This document shows, piece by piece, positions 1 to 5,659 of a stretch of 5,659 nt of DNA. The DNA is from Planctomicrobium sp. (GTDB taxonomy: Bacteria > Planctomycetota > Planctomycetia > Planctomycetales > Planctomycetaceae). The translations under genes and the position numbers were made by a program. The notes under the pieces were generated by a model that was not told the DNA's origin, ran no database searches, and saw only the letters and a list, made by a program, of their open reading frames with translations. Each line of letters begins with the position of its first letter. The stretch's first letter is position 1. Location of the stretch: assembly GCA_018659505.1 (NCBI GenBank), contig JABJMI010000533.1, positions 1 to 5,659 on the forward strand, in the 5' to 3' direction.

Positions 1-1
1 A

Positions 2-829
2 AAAGTAAAAGAATTGGGCGGACCACTCGATCCACTGAAAGGATTTAATCCCTCAACAGTCCCGCATCCAGTCGCCTCCGCTGCAATAGGTGCGAGAGTA
101 GACTCTGAAGGTTTCACGCAAGTTTTTGATGGCAAATCATTGCGACAATGGGCAGGTGATCCGAAGTATTGGTCAGTCGAAGATGGAGCCTTGACCGGGG
201 TGACGGATGGTTCATTAAAGATGAATCGTTTCATTACCTTGAAACAATCAACGATTCGCAACTTTGATTTACGGGTCAAAGTAAAAGTCACTCCCGGCGG
301 AAACAGCGGAATCCAATACCGCGGAACCTCACGTCCCGATTTGGGTTTGGATATTGTCACCGGTTATCAATGTGATGTTGTTGCTAATACTTCAAAGTAC
401 AACGGAATGCTCTATGAGGAAAAGGGAAGACGAATTCTTTCGCATACAGGCGAGAAAGTGATCGTCGACACCAAAGGACAACCATGGATTATTGAGAAAA
501 TGCCTGTAAAAGAGTTCGAGGCAGGCGAGTGGCATGATTTCCGAGTCCTCGTGCAAGGGAACCATCACCAGCACTGGATCGATGGTCATCCAACAGCTGA
601 CCTCATCGATTTAGATGAGAAAGGGCGCAGCCTCGAAGGAGTTCTAGCGATGCAAGTTCATGTCGGCCCAGCGATGAAGATTCAATTCAAAGAATTCAAA
701 ATCAAACACTTGCCAGACGATCTACCACTATTACAGGCAAATGATCATCCAATTCCAGACGGATCTCTCGGAGTACGCCCCCAAGGGCGATTACCAAAAG
801 ACTGGAAACCACCCGTCTTCGGTGAATAG
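2..829 (+). CDS. DUF1080 / 3-keto-disaccharide hydrolase domain protein, 5' partial
   Basis: This is the C-terminal part of a 3-keto-disaccharide hydrolase domain protein (PF06439, DUF1080), a family with a concanavalin-like beta-sandwich that is very abundant in planctomycetes. Characterised members cleave 3-keto-glycosides, usually in the periplasm or outside the cell. Counting from the TTG at 14, the family signatures appear in order: FDGKSL with following tryptophans (residues 38-43), W53 in a xWSVEDGALTG stretch, NSGIQYRG (97-104), GYQCDV (117-122), GMLYEE (131-136), EWHDF (172-176), HWIDG (187-191) and a closing MQVHVGPAMKIQFK strand (213-226). The frame is open from base 2 with no stop (AAA GTA AAA GAA before the TTG) and no signal peptide is visible, so the true start and any export signal lie upstream. 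The TTG at 14 has no ribosome binding site worth trusting. The stop is TAG at 827-829. The domain itself looks complete. The substrate cannot be read from the sequence. Confidence 0.92.
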   Translation, partial: KVKELGGPLDPLKGFNPSTVPHPVASAAIGARVDSEGFTQVFDGKSLRQWAGDPKYWSVEDGALTGVTDGSLKMNRFITLKQSTIRNFDLRVKVKVTPGGNSGIQYRGTSRPDLGLDIVTGYQCDVVANTSKYNGMLYEEKGRRILSHTGEKVIVDTKGQPWIIEKMPVKEFEAGEWHDFRVLVQGNHHQHWIDGHPTADLIDLDEKGRSLEGVLAMQVHVGPAMKIQFKEFKIKHLPDDLPLLQANDHPIPDGSLGVRPQGRLPKDWKPPVFGE

Positions 830-840
830 TCTACAATCCT

Positions 841-1386
841 ATGAATCAGCTTCACGCAATCTTTAATGAGCAGCAGTTTGCCAACGAGTATGAACTGGCG
901 AACGGTGTCGAATTACATCGTGAGAATGGTTCTCGTTTTCAGATACCACCTGACGTCATCAAGCGTCACCTCACGGCGGGGCAGTTCGTTGAATTAAGGA
1001 TTGATTCTCCACGGTTCAGTATCCACGAAGAGGATGCCGTGAATTGTTCTTGTCCGAATTGTGATGGTGAATTTTCCAAACCGATTCTTCGACACGAGCA
1101 GCCAGCGACTCTTGCACCGCTTCCCAAACAGGAAGTCCCTTCAAGGGGTTGGGGAGAAGACTTCTGGGTGAAAATTGAAGACCAGGTTGACGATTATTTC
1201 ATAGGACCGGTCGATAACCATTTAGTCGAATCTCGGCTTCACGACATTTCACTCGGAGACCAGATCGTTTTCCATAGAGATCATATTTTGGCTCTACATC
1301 CAATTCATCGTAGTGAGATTGTAAGTCGGATGGATGCGTCGGATCTTAAAGAATTGGCAACCTGGCTGGGTGAAATGAATCGGTAA
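841..1386 (+). CDS. Hypothetical protein with CxCxxC motif and DUF2314-like C-terminal half
   Basis: This 181-residue protein has no signal peptide or membrane segment, so it is probably cytosolic. I do not recognise a named function. The N-terminal part (1-66) is mixed alpha/beta. It is followed by a compact C69-x-C71-x-x-C74 cluster in SCPNCDGEF, which resembles half of a zinc-ribbon knuckle without an obvious second cysteine pair. H62 and H85 are the nearest extra ligand candidates. A proline-rich linker (about 87-100) leads to FWVKIEDQ..FIGPVDNHL..LGDQIVFHRDHIL (108-150). That spacing of FWVK, an xGxVDN turn and LGD-x-I-x-F resembles the DUF2314 fold, but this is a pattern impression only. 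The ATG lies 12 bases after the upstream stop, so co-transcription with the DUF1080 gene is plausible. No Shine-Dalgarno sequence is visible. The gene is intact and ends with TAA. Confidence 0.85.
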   Translation: MNQLHAIFNEQQFANEYELANGVELHRENGSRFQIPPDVIKRHLTAGQFVELRIDSPRFSIHEEDAVNCSCPNCDGEFSKPILRHEQPATLAPLPKQEVPSRGWGEDFWVKIEDQVDDYFIGPVDNHLVESRLHDISLGDQIVFHRDHILALHPIHRSEIVSRMDASDLKELATWLGEMNR

Positions 1387-1410
1387 TTGCAGCCTTCTTA
1401 TATGCTGCAA
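1387..1410 (+). terminator. Stem-loop directly after the rightward gene, possible terminator
   Basis: A perfect 7-bp inverted repeat, TTGCAGC (1387-1393) and GCTGCAA (1404-1410), encloses a 10-nt loop and begins at the base after the TAA stop. It sits at the head of the 127-bp convergent gap (1387-1513) between the rightward pair and the leftward decarboxylase gene, where terminators are expected. There is no U-run after it on the plus strand, so it is not a canonical intrinsic terminator; it may only protect the 3' end or be chance. The rest of the gap shows nothing else I can support. Confidence 0.3.
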
Positions 1411-1513
1411 AGCTTTCAAGATTAACCAGAAATTCACATGTGAAGATCATATCTACGAGAAAAAGTAAGAAGTCGTAACGCTCAATGGCAGTACCAGTGG
1501 TTGCTAATTTCTT

Positions 1514-2449
1514 TTATTCGTACTGAGACTTCTTGTAATACTCGACTGTGCTCTGTAATCCTGTTGCTAAATCTACTTTTGGCTCCCAGTTCAACACTTT
1601 TTTTGCCAGGGTGATATCTGGACAACGACGTTTGGGATCATCTTGGGGAAGAGGAGCACGGACAATTTCTGAATTTGATCCGGTCGCTTCCAAGACAGCT
1701 TCAGCCAATTCAAGCATTGAGTTTTCTGTTGGGTTGCCGAGATTCACAGGACCGATATGTTCGTCCTGATTCATCATGCGGATGAACCCTTCAATCAAAT
1801 CGGAGACGTAACAAAAGGATCGAGTCTGGGAACCGTCACCATAGACGGTGAGTCCCTCTCCTCTTAATGCCTGCATGATGAAGTTTGAAACAACGCGACC
1901 ATCATTCGGATCCATGCGGGGACCATAGGTGTTGAAGATGCGAACAATGCGGACTTCAAGATCATGAGCCAGGTGATAGTTCATGCACAATGATTCCGCG
2001 ACACGTTTTCCTTCGTCGTAGCAACTGCGAGGTCCGAGTGGATTGACGTTGCCCCAATAATCTTCAGTTTGTGGATGAATGTCCGGGTCTCCATAGACTT
2101 CTGAGGTCGACGTATGCAAAACTCTTGCACCGCAGCGTTTGGCAAGCCCTAGAACATTGACCATTCCCACAGTCGAGGTTTTGATTGTCTTGATCGGGTT
2201 GTACTGATAGGCAACGGGTGAAGCAGGACAGGCACAATTGTAAATCTGATCAGCTTCGATGAAGAGCGGATGGACGATGTCATGTCGAATCACTTCAAAT
2301 TTCGGATTCCCAATGAGATGACGGATGTTCTCTTTCCGTCCGGAAAAAAAATTGTCGACGCAAATGACCTCATCACCTGCTTCTAAAAGACGCTCACAGA
2401 GATGGCTTCCGAGAAAGCCCGCTCCACCTGTTACGAGAATTGTCGACAT
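1514..2449 (-). CDS. uxs: UDP-glucuronate decarboxylase (UDP-xylose synthase)
   Basis: The enzyme converts UDP-glucuronate to UDP-xylose and CO2 in the cytoplasm, using a bound NAD+ that is reduced and reoxidised through a 4-keto intermediate. It is an extended short-chain dehydrogenase of 311 residues, the usual size for bacterial UXS without the membrane anchor of the animal enzyme. The Rossmann glycine motif GGAGFLG is at residues 8-14 and the acidic end of beta-2 is D32 in [17 protein letters not shown] (113-122) carries the active-site Ser/Thr and Glu, and Y144-x-x-x-K148 lies in the highly diagnostic [18 protein letters not shown] block (131-148). [21 protein letters not shown] (170-190) is the UXS-specific substrate-binding block. 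These blocks separate it from GalE and from dTDP-glucose dehydratases. The ATG is preceded by a purine-rich AAGAAAGAAG stretch about 4 bases upstream. The downstream neighbour is convergent. A GalE-like epimerase lies upstream on the same strand but 408 bp away, so it may have its own promoter. Confidence 0.95.
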   Translation of the reverse strand: MSTILVTGGAGFLGSHLCERLLEAGDEVICVDNFFSGRKENIRHLIGNPKFEVIRHDIVHPLFIEADQIYNCACPASPVAYQYNPIKTIKTSTVGMVNVLGLAKRCGARVLHTSTSEVYGDPDIHPQTEDYWGNVNPLGPRSCYDEGKRVAESLCMNYHLAHDLEVRIVRIFNTYGPRMDPNDGRVVSNFIMQALRGEGLTVYGDGSQTRSFCYVSDLIEGFIRMMNQDEHIGPVNLGNPTENSMLELAEAVLEATGSNSEIVRAPLPQDDPKRRCPDITLAKKVLNWEPKVDLATGLQSTVEYYKKSQYE

Positions 2450-2539
2450 GAGTCTTCTTTCTTATTTCAACTTAGAGAGTGTCTCTTGATAAAACTATAC
2501 TTCGGGAAATCAGGTGGATGAAATCAACAATAAAGAAAA

Positions 2540-2570
2540 TTTACCGCGGAGGCACAGAGACACTGAGAAA
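2540..2570 (+). repeat. Degenerate 8-nt-period intergenic repeat, left copy
   Basis: After a TTTACCG lead-in come three successive 8-mers: CGGAGGCA (2547-2554), CAGAGACA (2555-2562) and CTGAGAAA (2563-2570). All three fit a loose CNGAGRMA pattern. The first 21 bases match an inverted copy at 2776-2796 at 15 positions. From memory, this kind of cGGAGgcAcAGAGacA sequence recurs in intergenic DNA of planctomycetes and several other phyla, but I cannot check that here. There is no coding capacity. Confidence 0.55.
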
Positions 2571-2760
2571 TGAGGCGTAGAGTGCAACGAGTTCCCTATT
2601 TTACGTGCGACCTGAATCTTGAGTCTGTGAATTAAAATTCAAGTTAGCTGATGCCCAGCCATTTTTGCAGAGAGTGCTCTGGGAATGAGTTTAGTACTGT
2701 TGATTGCTTCAATGTCAAAATTAATTCGGAAAACTGATACAATCCGTTGTTTACGTATTA

Positions 2761-2796
2761 TTTTTTCCTCGATGCTCGCCGTGGCTCCGTGTTGAA
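2761..2796 (-). repeat. Degenerate GGAG/CGAG intergenic repeat, inverted right copy
   Basis: Read on the minus strand this is TTCAACACGGAGCCACGGCGA (2796-2776), followed by GCATCGAGG and a run of six A residues (2766-2761). It repeats the GGAG/CGAG units of the left copy with a roughly 8-9-nt period and one apparent base insertion. With the copy at 2540-2570 it forms an imperfect inverted repeat around about 190 bp of unique sequence. AATCAA occurs just outside the left copy (2522-2527) and at the outer edge of this one (2795-2800), but in AT-rich DNA that is weak evidence for a target duplication. Confidence 0.5.
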
Positions 2797-2857
2797 TCAA
2801 TTCTTAATATGGTTTCAGCCACAAAAATCTTGGAAGAACCTATAAAATTTATCATGA

Positions 2858-3823
2858 TTAATTGTCAAGTAGTTTCATCGCAAACCATCTCGCTGCCTGT
2901 TTGAGACCTGCCTCAACAACGGTTTCAGGTGACCAGTCCAGTTCTTTTTGTATTTTGTCGTAAGCAATCAAATTGGAACGTAAGTCACCCGCTCTGGCTG
3001 GACCGTGTCCTACCTCTGGAACGGTTCGCTCAATGCCTCTGGAGTTGAGTTCATTCTGACAATGATTACGTAATGAATTGGCGACTTCATTCACATCGGT
3101 TGGTAGTCCCGTTCCGACATTGTAGGCAACAAAACCATCAGTCTCGCTCGTCAATGCACAGACATTTGCGTTCACAACATCTGCAACAAAAACGTAGTCG
3201 CGAATGTATTTCCCGTCACCATTAACGGTCGCTTCTTCGCCATGCAGCATCTTTGTACAGAAAATGGCAACAACCCCCGCTTCGCCGTGCGGATTCTGTC
3301 GAGGCCCATAAACATTAGAATAACGTAAGGCGACGGTCTTCATCCCATGTTCGCGAGTGAAGAATTCCAGATATTTTTCTCCACCCCATTTACTGATTCC
3401 GTAAGGTGAGATCGGATTCGCCGGAGTCGTTTCGGAAGCTGGTTTAGTGACATCTCCGTAAAGCACTCCGCCTGAAGAAGCGAAAACGAATTTCTTTGTC
3501 CCATTCTCAGCAGCAGCTTTTAGAACGTTGATAAGTCCCATGATGTTTACGTTAGCGTCAAAATCGGGCTCTCGAACTGATCGACTGACAGACATCTGAG
3601 CCGCTTGATGACAGATCGCTTCTGGTTGAAATTCTGCAATCGCATTTTGAACAGATTGAGAATCTGTGACGTCGATTTCGTAGAACTTGGCAGTTGATGG
3701 AATGTTGGAGTTCTCTCCAGATGAAAGATCATCCAAGATTGCAATTTCGTGCCCTTGCTCAGACAAAGCATCAGCGATATGCCCACCAATAAAGCCTGCT
3801 CCACCCGAGATCATAATCCGCAT
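2858..3823 (-). CDS. NAD-dependent nucleotide-sugar epimerase, GalE-like
   Basis: This is an extended short-chain dehydrogenase of 321 residues that most resembles UDP-glucose 4-epimerases of the compact bacterial/archaeal type. These invert C4 of a UDP-hexose, or in some members a UDP-pentose or N-acetylhexosamine, through a 4-keto intermediate on tightly bound NAD+. The glycine motif GGAGFIG is at residues 7-13, followed by D31-D32 in LDDLSSG, which favours NAD. HQAAQMSV (72-79) is the usual loop after beta-4. ASSGGVLYGD (115-124) carries the active-site serine and Y141-GIS-K145 is the catalytic pair. LRYSNVYGPRQNPHGEAGVV (166-185), NGDGKYIRDYVFV (201-213) and YNVGTG (234-239) complete the substrate side. 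No single motif fixes the sugar, so I give no symbol. The start is ATG; a second in-frame ATG at codon 4 is too close to the glycine loop to prefer. No strong ribosome binding site is visible. The upstream dehydrogenase gene ends 72 bp away, with a possible promoter between. Confidence 0.91.
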   Translation of the reverse strand: MRIMISGGAGFIGGHIADALSEQGHEIAILDDLSSGENSNIPSTAKFYEIDVTDSQSVQNAIAEFQPEAICHQAAQMSVSRSVREPDFDANVNIMGLINVLKAAAENGTKKFVFASSGGVLYGDVTKPASETTPANPISPYGISKWGGEKYLEFFTREHGMKTVALRYSNVYGPRQNPHGEAGVVAIFCTKMLHGEEATVNGDGKYIRDYVFVADVVNANVCALTSETDGFVAYNVGTGLPTDVNEVANSLRNHCQNELNSRGIERTVPEVGHGPARAGDLRSNLIAYDKIQKELDWSPETVVEAGLKQAARWFAMKLLDN

Positions 3824-3864
3824 AAATACTGGTCCGATAATTTTGGAAGTTCAATTTATGCGAC

Positions 3865-3892
3865 AATATAACACCTTACCCAGATGAGTTAA
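3865..3892 (-). promoter_or_regulatory. Possible sigma-70-type promoter for the epimerase gene
   Basis: On the minus strand, TTAACT (3892-3887, four of six bases of TTGACA) and TATATT (3870-3865, five of six of TATAAT) are separated by 16 bases. They lie in the 72-bp gap between the dehydrogenase stop and the epimerase ATG and would give a leader of about 35 bases. The -35 box sits just past the TAA of the upstream gene, so a separate start of transcription is possible. Matches of this quality arise by chance in AT-rich gaps. Confidence 0.3.
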
Positions 3893-3895
3893 ACT

Positions 3896-4759
3896 TTAGC
3901 TCACCTCTTTCAGTTCGTTTGCTGAGGAGTCGGCAGGTGCCTGCCATTCTGAGATGCGAAAAGATGAATTTGCTTGATTCTCGGGTTGCGAGAATTGCTG
4001 CATCGGGAGTGGAAATGCTGAGGACCATCCGAGTGGAAGAGTCACTCCGGTGATCCAGCGAGCTTCAGGAGAAGCCACAAATGCGACAGCAGCAGCAACG
4101 TCTTGGGGAGTGCCAACTCCAAGAGGGTGAGACTGTTTAATCTGCTCCTCTGATTCAGAAGTCATCTCTTTGACATATTTATGAGTCATCGGTGTATGCA
4201 CCAATGCAGGGGCGACACAAACTGATCGAATCCCGCGTGGGGCAAGTTCCATGGCAATGGATTGAGAGAGCCCGATGATGCCGGCTTTTGTCGCTGAGTA
4301 CGCTGGAAAGCCTCCACAGCCAGCGATTCCGAGCACAGAGGCGAGATTGATAATTGCACCGTCACCGTCAACGAGATGAGGGAGGACTTCACGAATAACC
4401 CTCATCGAACCGGTGAGATTGACGTCAATTACCTGTTGCCAGTCGTCGTCGCTCGTCTCTTCCAGATTAGCAGAATGTTCCACACCAGCATTGTTGATCA
4501 GCGTGTTGATATGTCCATAATGTGAGACAACCCCGCTAATTGCATTCTTCACTGAAGCCTGCTGTGTCACATCGCATTCAATCTCGATAAACGGATGACT
4601 CTGTTTTGTTAGCCGTTTGAAGAGGCGTTTTGGGCAATCTTTCCAGAGAAGTGCAAGCGACGCACCTTCATTCGCTAATCGTTCAGCGATAGCTCCGCCA
4701 ATTCCACGGTCATTGACTCCCGTAATGACTACAATTTGACCTGCGAACCGCCTGTCCAA
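3896..4759 (-). CDS. Classical short-chain dehydrogenase/reductase (FabG-like), non-ATG start
   Basis: This is an NAD(P)-dependent oxidoreductase of the classical SDR family acting on an unknown alcohol or ketone in the cytoplasm. Counting from the first possible TTG (4858), the cofactor loop is TGVNDRGIG (46-54), with one residue more between TG and GIG than the usual TGxxxGIG. D96-V97 binds adenine, NNAG is at 122-125, and the catalytic tetrad N147, S174, Y187, K191 is complete. Lysines and arginines after beta-2 (K73, K77, R78) hint at NADP. No ATG occurs before the cofactor loop. I prefer TTG at 4757-4759, giving 288 residues: GGGAG (4771-4767) lies 7 bases upstream, and the protein then begins about 12 residues before the loop, as FabG-type proteins do. 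The TTG at 4858 has no ribosome binding site and would add 33 residues with no domain. The C-terminus runs about 40 residues past the usual SDR end (after ITGVTLPLGW, 269-278), rich in Q, S and E. The next gene downstream encodes the epimerase. Confidence 0.88.
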   Translation of the reverse strand: MDRRFAGQIVVITGVNDRGIGGAIAERLANEGASLALLWKDCPKRLFKRLTKQSHPFIEIECDVTQQASVKNAISGVVSHYGHINTLINNAGVEHSANLEETSDDDWQQVIDVNLTGSMRVIREVLPHLVDGDGAIINLASVLGIAGCGGFPAYSATKAGIIGLSQSIAMELAPRGIRSVCVAPALVHTPMTHKYVKEMTSESEEQIKQSHPLGVGTPQDVAAAVAFVASPEARWITGVTLPLGWSSAFPLPMQQFSQPENQANSSFRISEWQAPADSSANELKEVS

Positions 4760-4766
4760 AATCCTG

Positions 4767-4771
4767 CTCCC
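4767..4771 (-). promoter_or_regulatory. Ribosome binding site supporting the internal TTG start
   Basis: GGGAG on the minus strand, 7 bases before the TTG at 4759-4757, is a well-placed Shine-Dalgarno match. The alternative upstream TTG codons at 4858 and 4834 have no comparable purine-rich sequence. It decides the start of the dehydrogenase gene in favour of the shorter form. Confidence 0.45.
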
Positions 4772-4810
4772 GGAATGGATTCTATTAGTTAATATGTGCA
4801 GGTTGATCGT

Positions 4811-4838
4811 CCCAGATGTTGGAAGTCTGGGCAAGCCC
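4811..4838 (-). promoter_or_regulatory. Two overlapping hairpins in the dehydrogenase leader
   Basis: CCCAGA (4811-4816) and TCTGGG (4826-4831) form a perfect 6-bp stem with a 9-nt loop. GGG (4829-4831), part of that stem, can instead pair with CCC (4836-4838) in a GGGC-AA-GCCC hairpin, so the two structures exclude each other. They lie 26-53 bases past the stop of the secreted-protein gene and about 50 bases before the preferred dehydrogenase start. A 3'-end structure of the first gene or a leader switch for the second are both possible. Neither stem is followed by a U-run, so this is not a standard terminator. Confidence 0.3.
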
Positions 4839-4863
4839 GATGTGTTGAGAAAGCTCAATCAAA

Positions 4864-5652
4864 TCATTTTGTCAATAAATTGTTATTATTGAGAGAGGTG
4901 GATTTGTCTTCGTCGGTCGAAGCTCCTTGAATTTTGTCGAGTTCTTTCTGGAGTTTCTTTTTGACTCGAGTCTCCTGACTTTGCAGGAATTCTTCTAAAA
5001 CCTCTTCCAGTCCATCGCCAACAACTTCGACGAGTTTCCCTTCGAGAACTCCAACGCGTCTCACATCAACATCCTTTAACCAGAAGTCGACATCGCGAAC
5101 TTTAGCATTCAATTGCAAGCGAGGGATGGGGGCAGAGATAGAAAACTTCGCTTGAGGATCAAAAGAGACGATCAGCCGTGCCTGAATATCTGCATCGGAA
5201 ATCATTGTTCCGTTGAGACCTTTTACACCGTATGTATAGTGTGCAAATGTCCCTTCGCAGCGTGCCTTTAATTTGGCATTAATGGAATATGCAGTGATAT
5301 CTTCGTTTGGGATTGTAACTTCTTGAATTTCCAACGTGAATGTCTGGTCTGGATTCTTCAGTTCAGCAGAATACTTTCGACAGAAACCATGACGTACTTT
5401 TTTCTTGCGTTTGGAGATTTTGAGTCCGTCGAACTTCAAACCATCAAAGCGAGTGATTGTTTTATTCCAATGCTTCTCATCTGTGTGACCTTCTTTCGTC
5501 ACTTCAATGATGATCTCACGGACGAGTTGAGACAGATTCGGCGTTTTTTGTACGACAATTGTTTCTACTTGTCCGAAAACTGAAGTCGCAGAACTTAGAA
5601 GTATCAATAGAAAAAACGAGAGGTCGAAACCTCTCGTAGATTTGATTGCCAT
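4864..5652 (-). CDS. Secreted protein of unknown function
   Basis: This 262-residue protein has a clear Sec signal peptide: K4 and R7, a hydrophobic core at 11-20 (LSFFLLILLS), then SSATSVFG with likely cleavage after G27. Q28 would be the first mature residue. There is no lipobox cysteine and no other membrane segment. The mature part alternates short beta-like strands with charged turns. It includes a basic patch KRKKK (81-85) and two cysteines (C91, C132) that could form a disulfide after export. A tandem FDGLK-FDGLK occurs at 69-78. The C-terminal region (about 207-242) is predicted helical and highly charged, ending in a low-complexity S/N tail. I do not recognise the family; a lipid-binding or beta-sheet scaffold fold is conceivable but unproven. 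The ATG has AGGAAAC immediately upstream, a usable ribosome binding site at short spacing, 7 bases from the window edge. The dehydrogenase gene follows on the same strand after about 104 bp, or 5 bp if its longest form is used. Confidence 0.82.
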   Translation of the reverse strand: MAIKSTRGFDLSFFLLILLSSATSVFGQVETIVVQKTPNLSQLVREIIIEVTKEGHTDEKHWNKTITRFDGLKFDGLKISKRKKKVRHGFCRKYSAELKNPDQTFTLEIQEVTIPNEDITAYSINAKLKARCEGTFAHYTYGVKGLNGTMISDADIQARLIVSFDPQAKFSISAPIPRLQLNAKVRDVDFWLKDVDVRRVGVLEGKLVEVVGDGLEEVLEEFLQSQETRVKKKLQKELDKIQGASTDEDKSTSLNNNNLLTK

Positions 5653-5659
5653 GTTTCCT

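Larger units (their letters stand above)
2450..2857. other. 408-bp intergenic region between UXS and epimerase genes
   Basis: The region is AT-rich and holds no gene I can support. It carries two inverted, diverged copies of a short repeat (2540-2570 and 2761-2796, listed separately). Near the decarboxylase start there is a small hairpin in its leader, AGAGA (2474-2478) and TCTCT (2482-2486) around a 3-nt loop. An 8-bp palindrome ATCATGAT (2851-2858) overlaps the end of the epimerase stop codon. On the minus strand a TATAGT at about 2494-2499 could serve as a -10 for the decarboxylase gene, but I found no -35 at suitable spacing and do not call a promoter. Confidence 0.6.

Noticed and set aside
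14..16. TTG as the start of the DUF1080 gene
   Set aside because: The frame is open to the window edge and no signal peptide follows this codon, though the family is normally exported. The gene is treated as 5' partial.
392..589. Open frame antisense to the DUF1080 gene
   Set aside because: It is fully inside a well-supported domain on the other strand and its translation shows no recognisable pattern.
1548..1769. Plus-strand open frame over the 3' end of the decarboxylase gene
   Set aside because: It is a shadow of the conserved UXS coding sequence.
2644..2757. 37-codon minus-strand open frame ending in SLQKWLGIS
   Set aside because: It has no ATG (only an internal TTG), no ribosome binding site, and lies between the two repeat arms. 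It may be a remnant, but coding cannot be supported.
3884..3900. Near-palindrome GAGCTAAAGTTTAACTC at the dehydrogenase stop codon
   Set aside because: It has one mismatch and a single-base centre, so it cannot fold as a hairpin. An operator is possible but nothing else supports it.
5323..5583. Plus-strand 86-codon open frame antisense to the secreted protein
   Set aside because: The opposite strand has a signal peptide and a ribosome binding site; this frame has neither.
1..5659. CRISPR array, tRNA, transposase or defence system
   Set aside because: No regularly spaced direct repeats, cloverleaf, or mobile or defence protein motifs were found on either strand.

Overview
The window looks like chromosomal DNA of a planctomycete, probably from the moderate-GC Gimesia/Rubinisphaera-like part of the phylum. 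The main clue is a 3-keto-disaccharide hydrolase (DUF1080) domain, a family strongly expanded in that group. Supporting clues are a mix of weak and purine-rich ribosome binding sites, loosely packed genes, and a degenerate 8-nt-period GGAG/AGAG intergenic repeat. The taxonomic call is inference; no rRNA or other marker gene is present.

Layout. Two genes read rightward. The first (2-829) is the 3' part of a DUF1080 protein whose frame stays open to the left edge, so its true start lies outside the window. Eleven bases after it is a 181-residue cytosolic protein (841-1386) with a CxCxxC cluster and a DUF2314-like C-terminal half. Four genes read leftward and converge on this pair across a 127-bp gap. 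In transcription order they are a secreted protein of unknown function (5652-4864), a classical short-chain dehydrogenase/reductase without an ATG start (about 4759-3896), a GalE-like NAD-dependent nucleotide-sugar 4-epimerase (3823-2858), and a UDP-glucuronate decarboxylase (2449-1514).

How the genes may work together. The decarboxylase makes UDP-xylose from UDP-glucuronate. A neighbouring GalE-like epimerase could interconvert UDP-glucose/UDP-galactose or, if it accepts pentoses, UDP-xylose/UDP-arabinose. The pair therefore suggests precursor supply for a surface glycan or glycoconjugate. The other dehydrogenase and the secreted protein have no evident place in that route. No glycosyltransferase is visible here.

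Non-coding. The 408-bp gap between decarboxylase and epimerase holds two inverted, diverged copies of a short repeat about 200 bp apart. The leader upstream of the dehydrogenase can form two overlapping, mutually exclusive hairpins. No tRNA, rRNA, CRISPR array, transposase or integrase was seen. Most of the window is ordinary metabolic gene content; I found no convincing new defence or mobile system.
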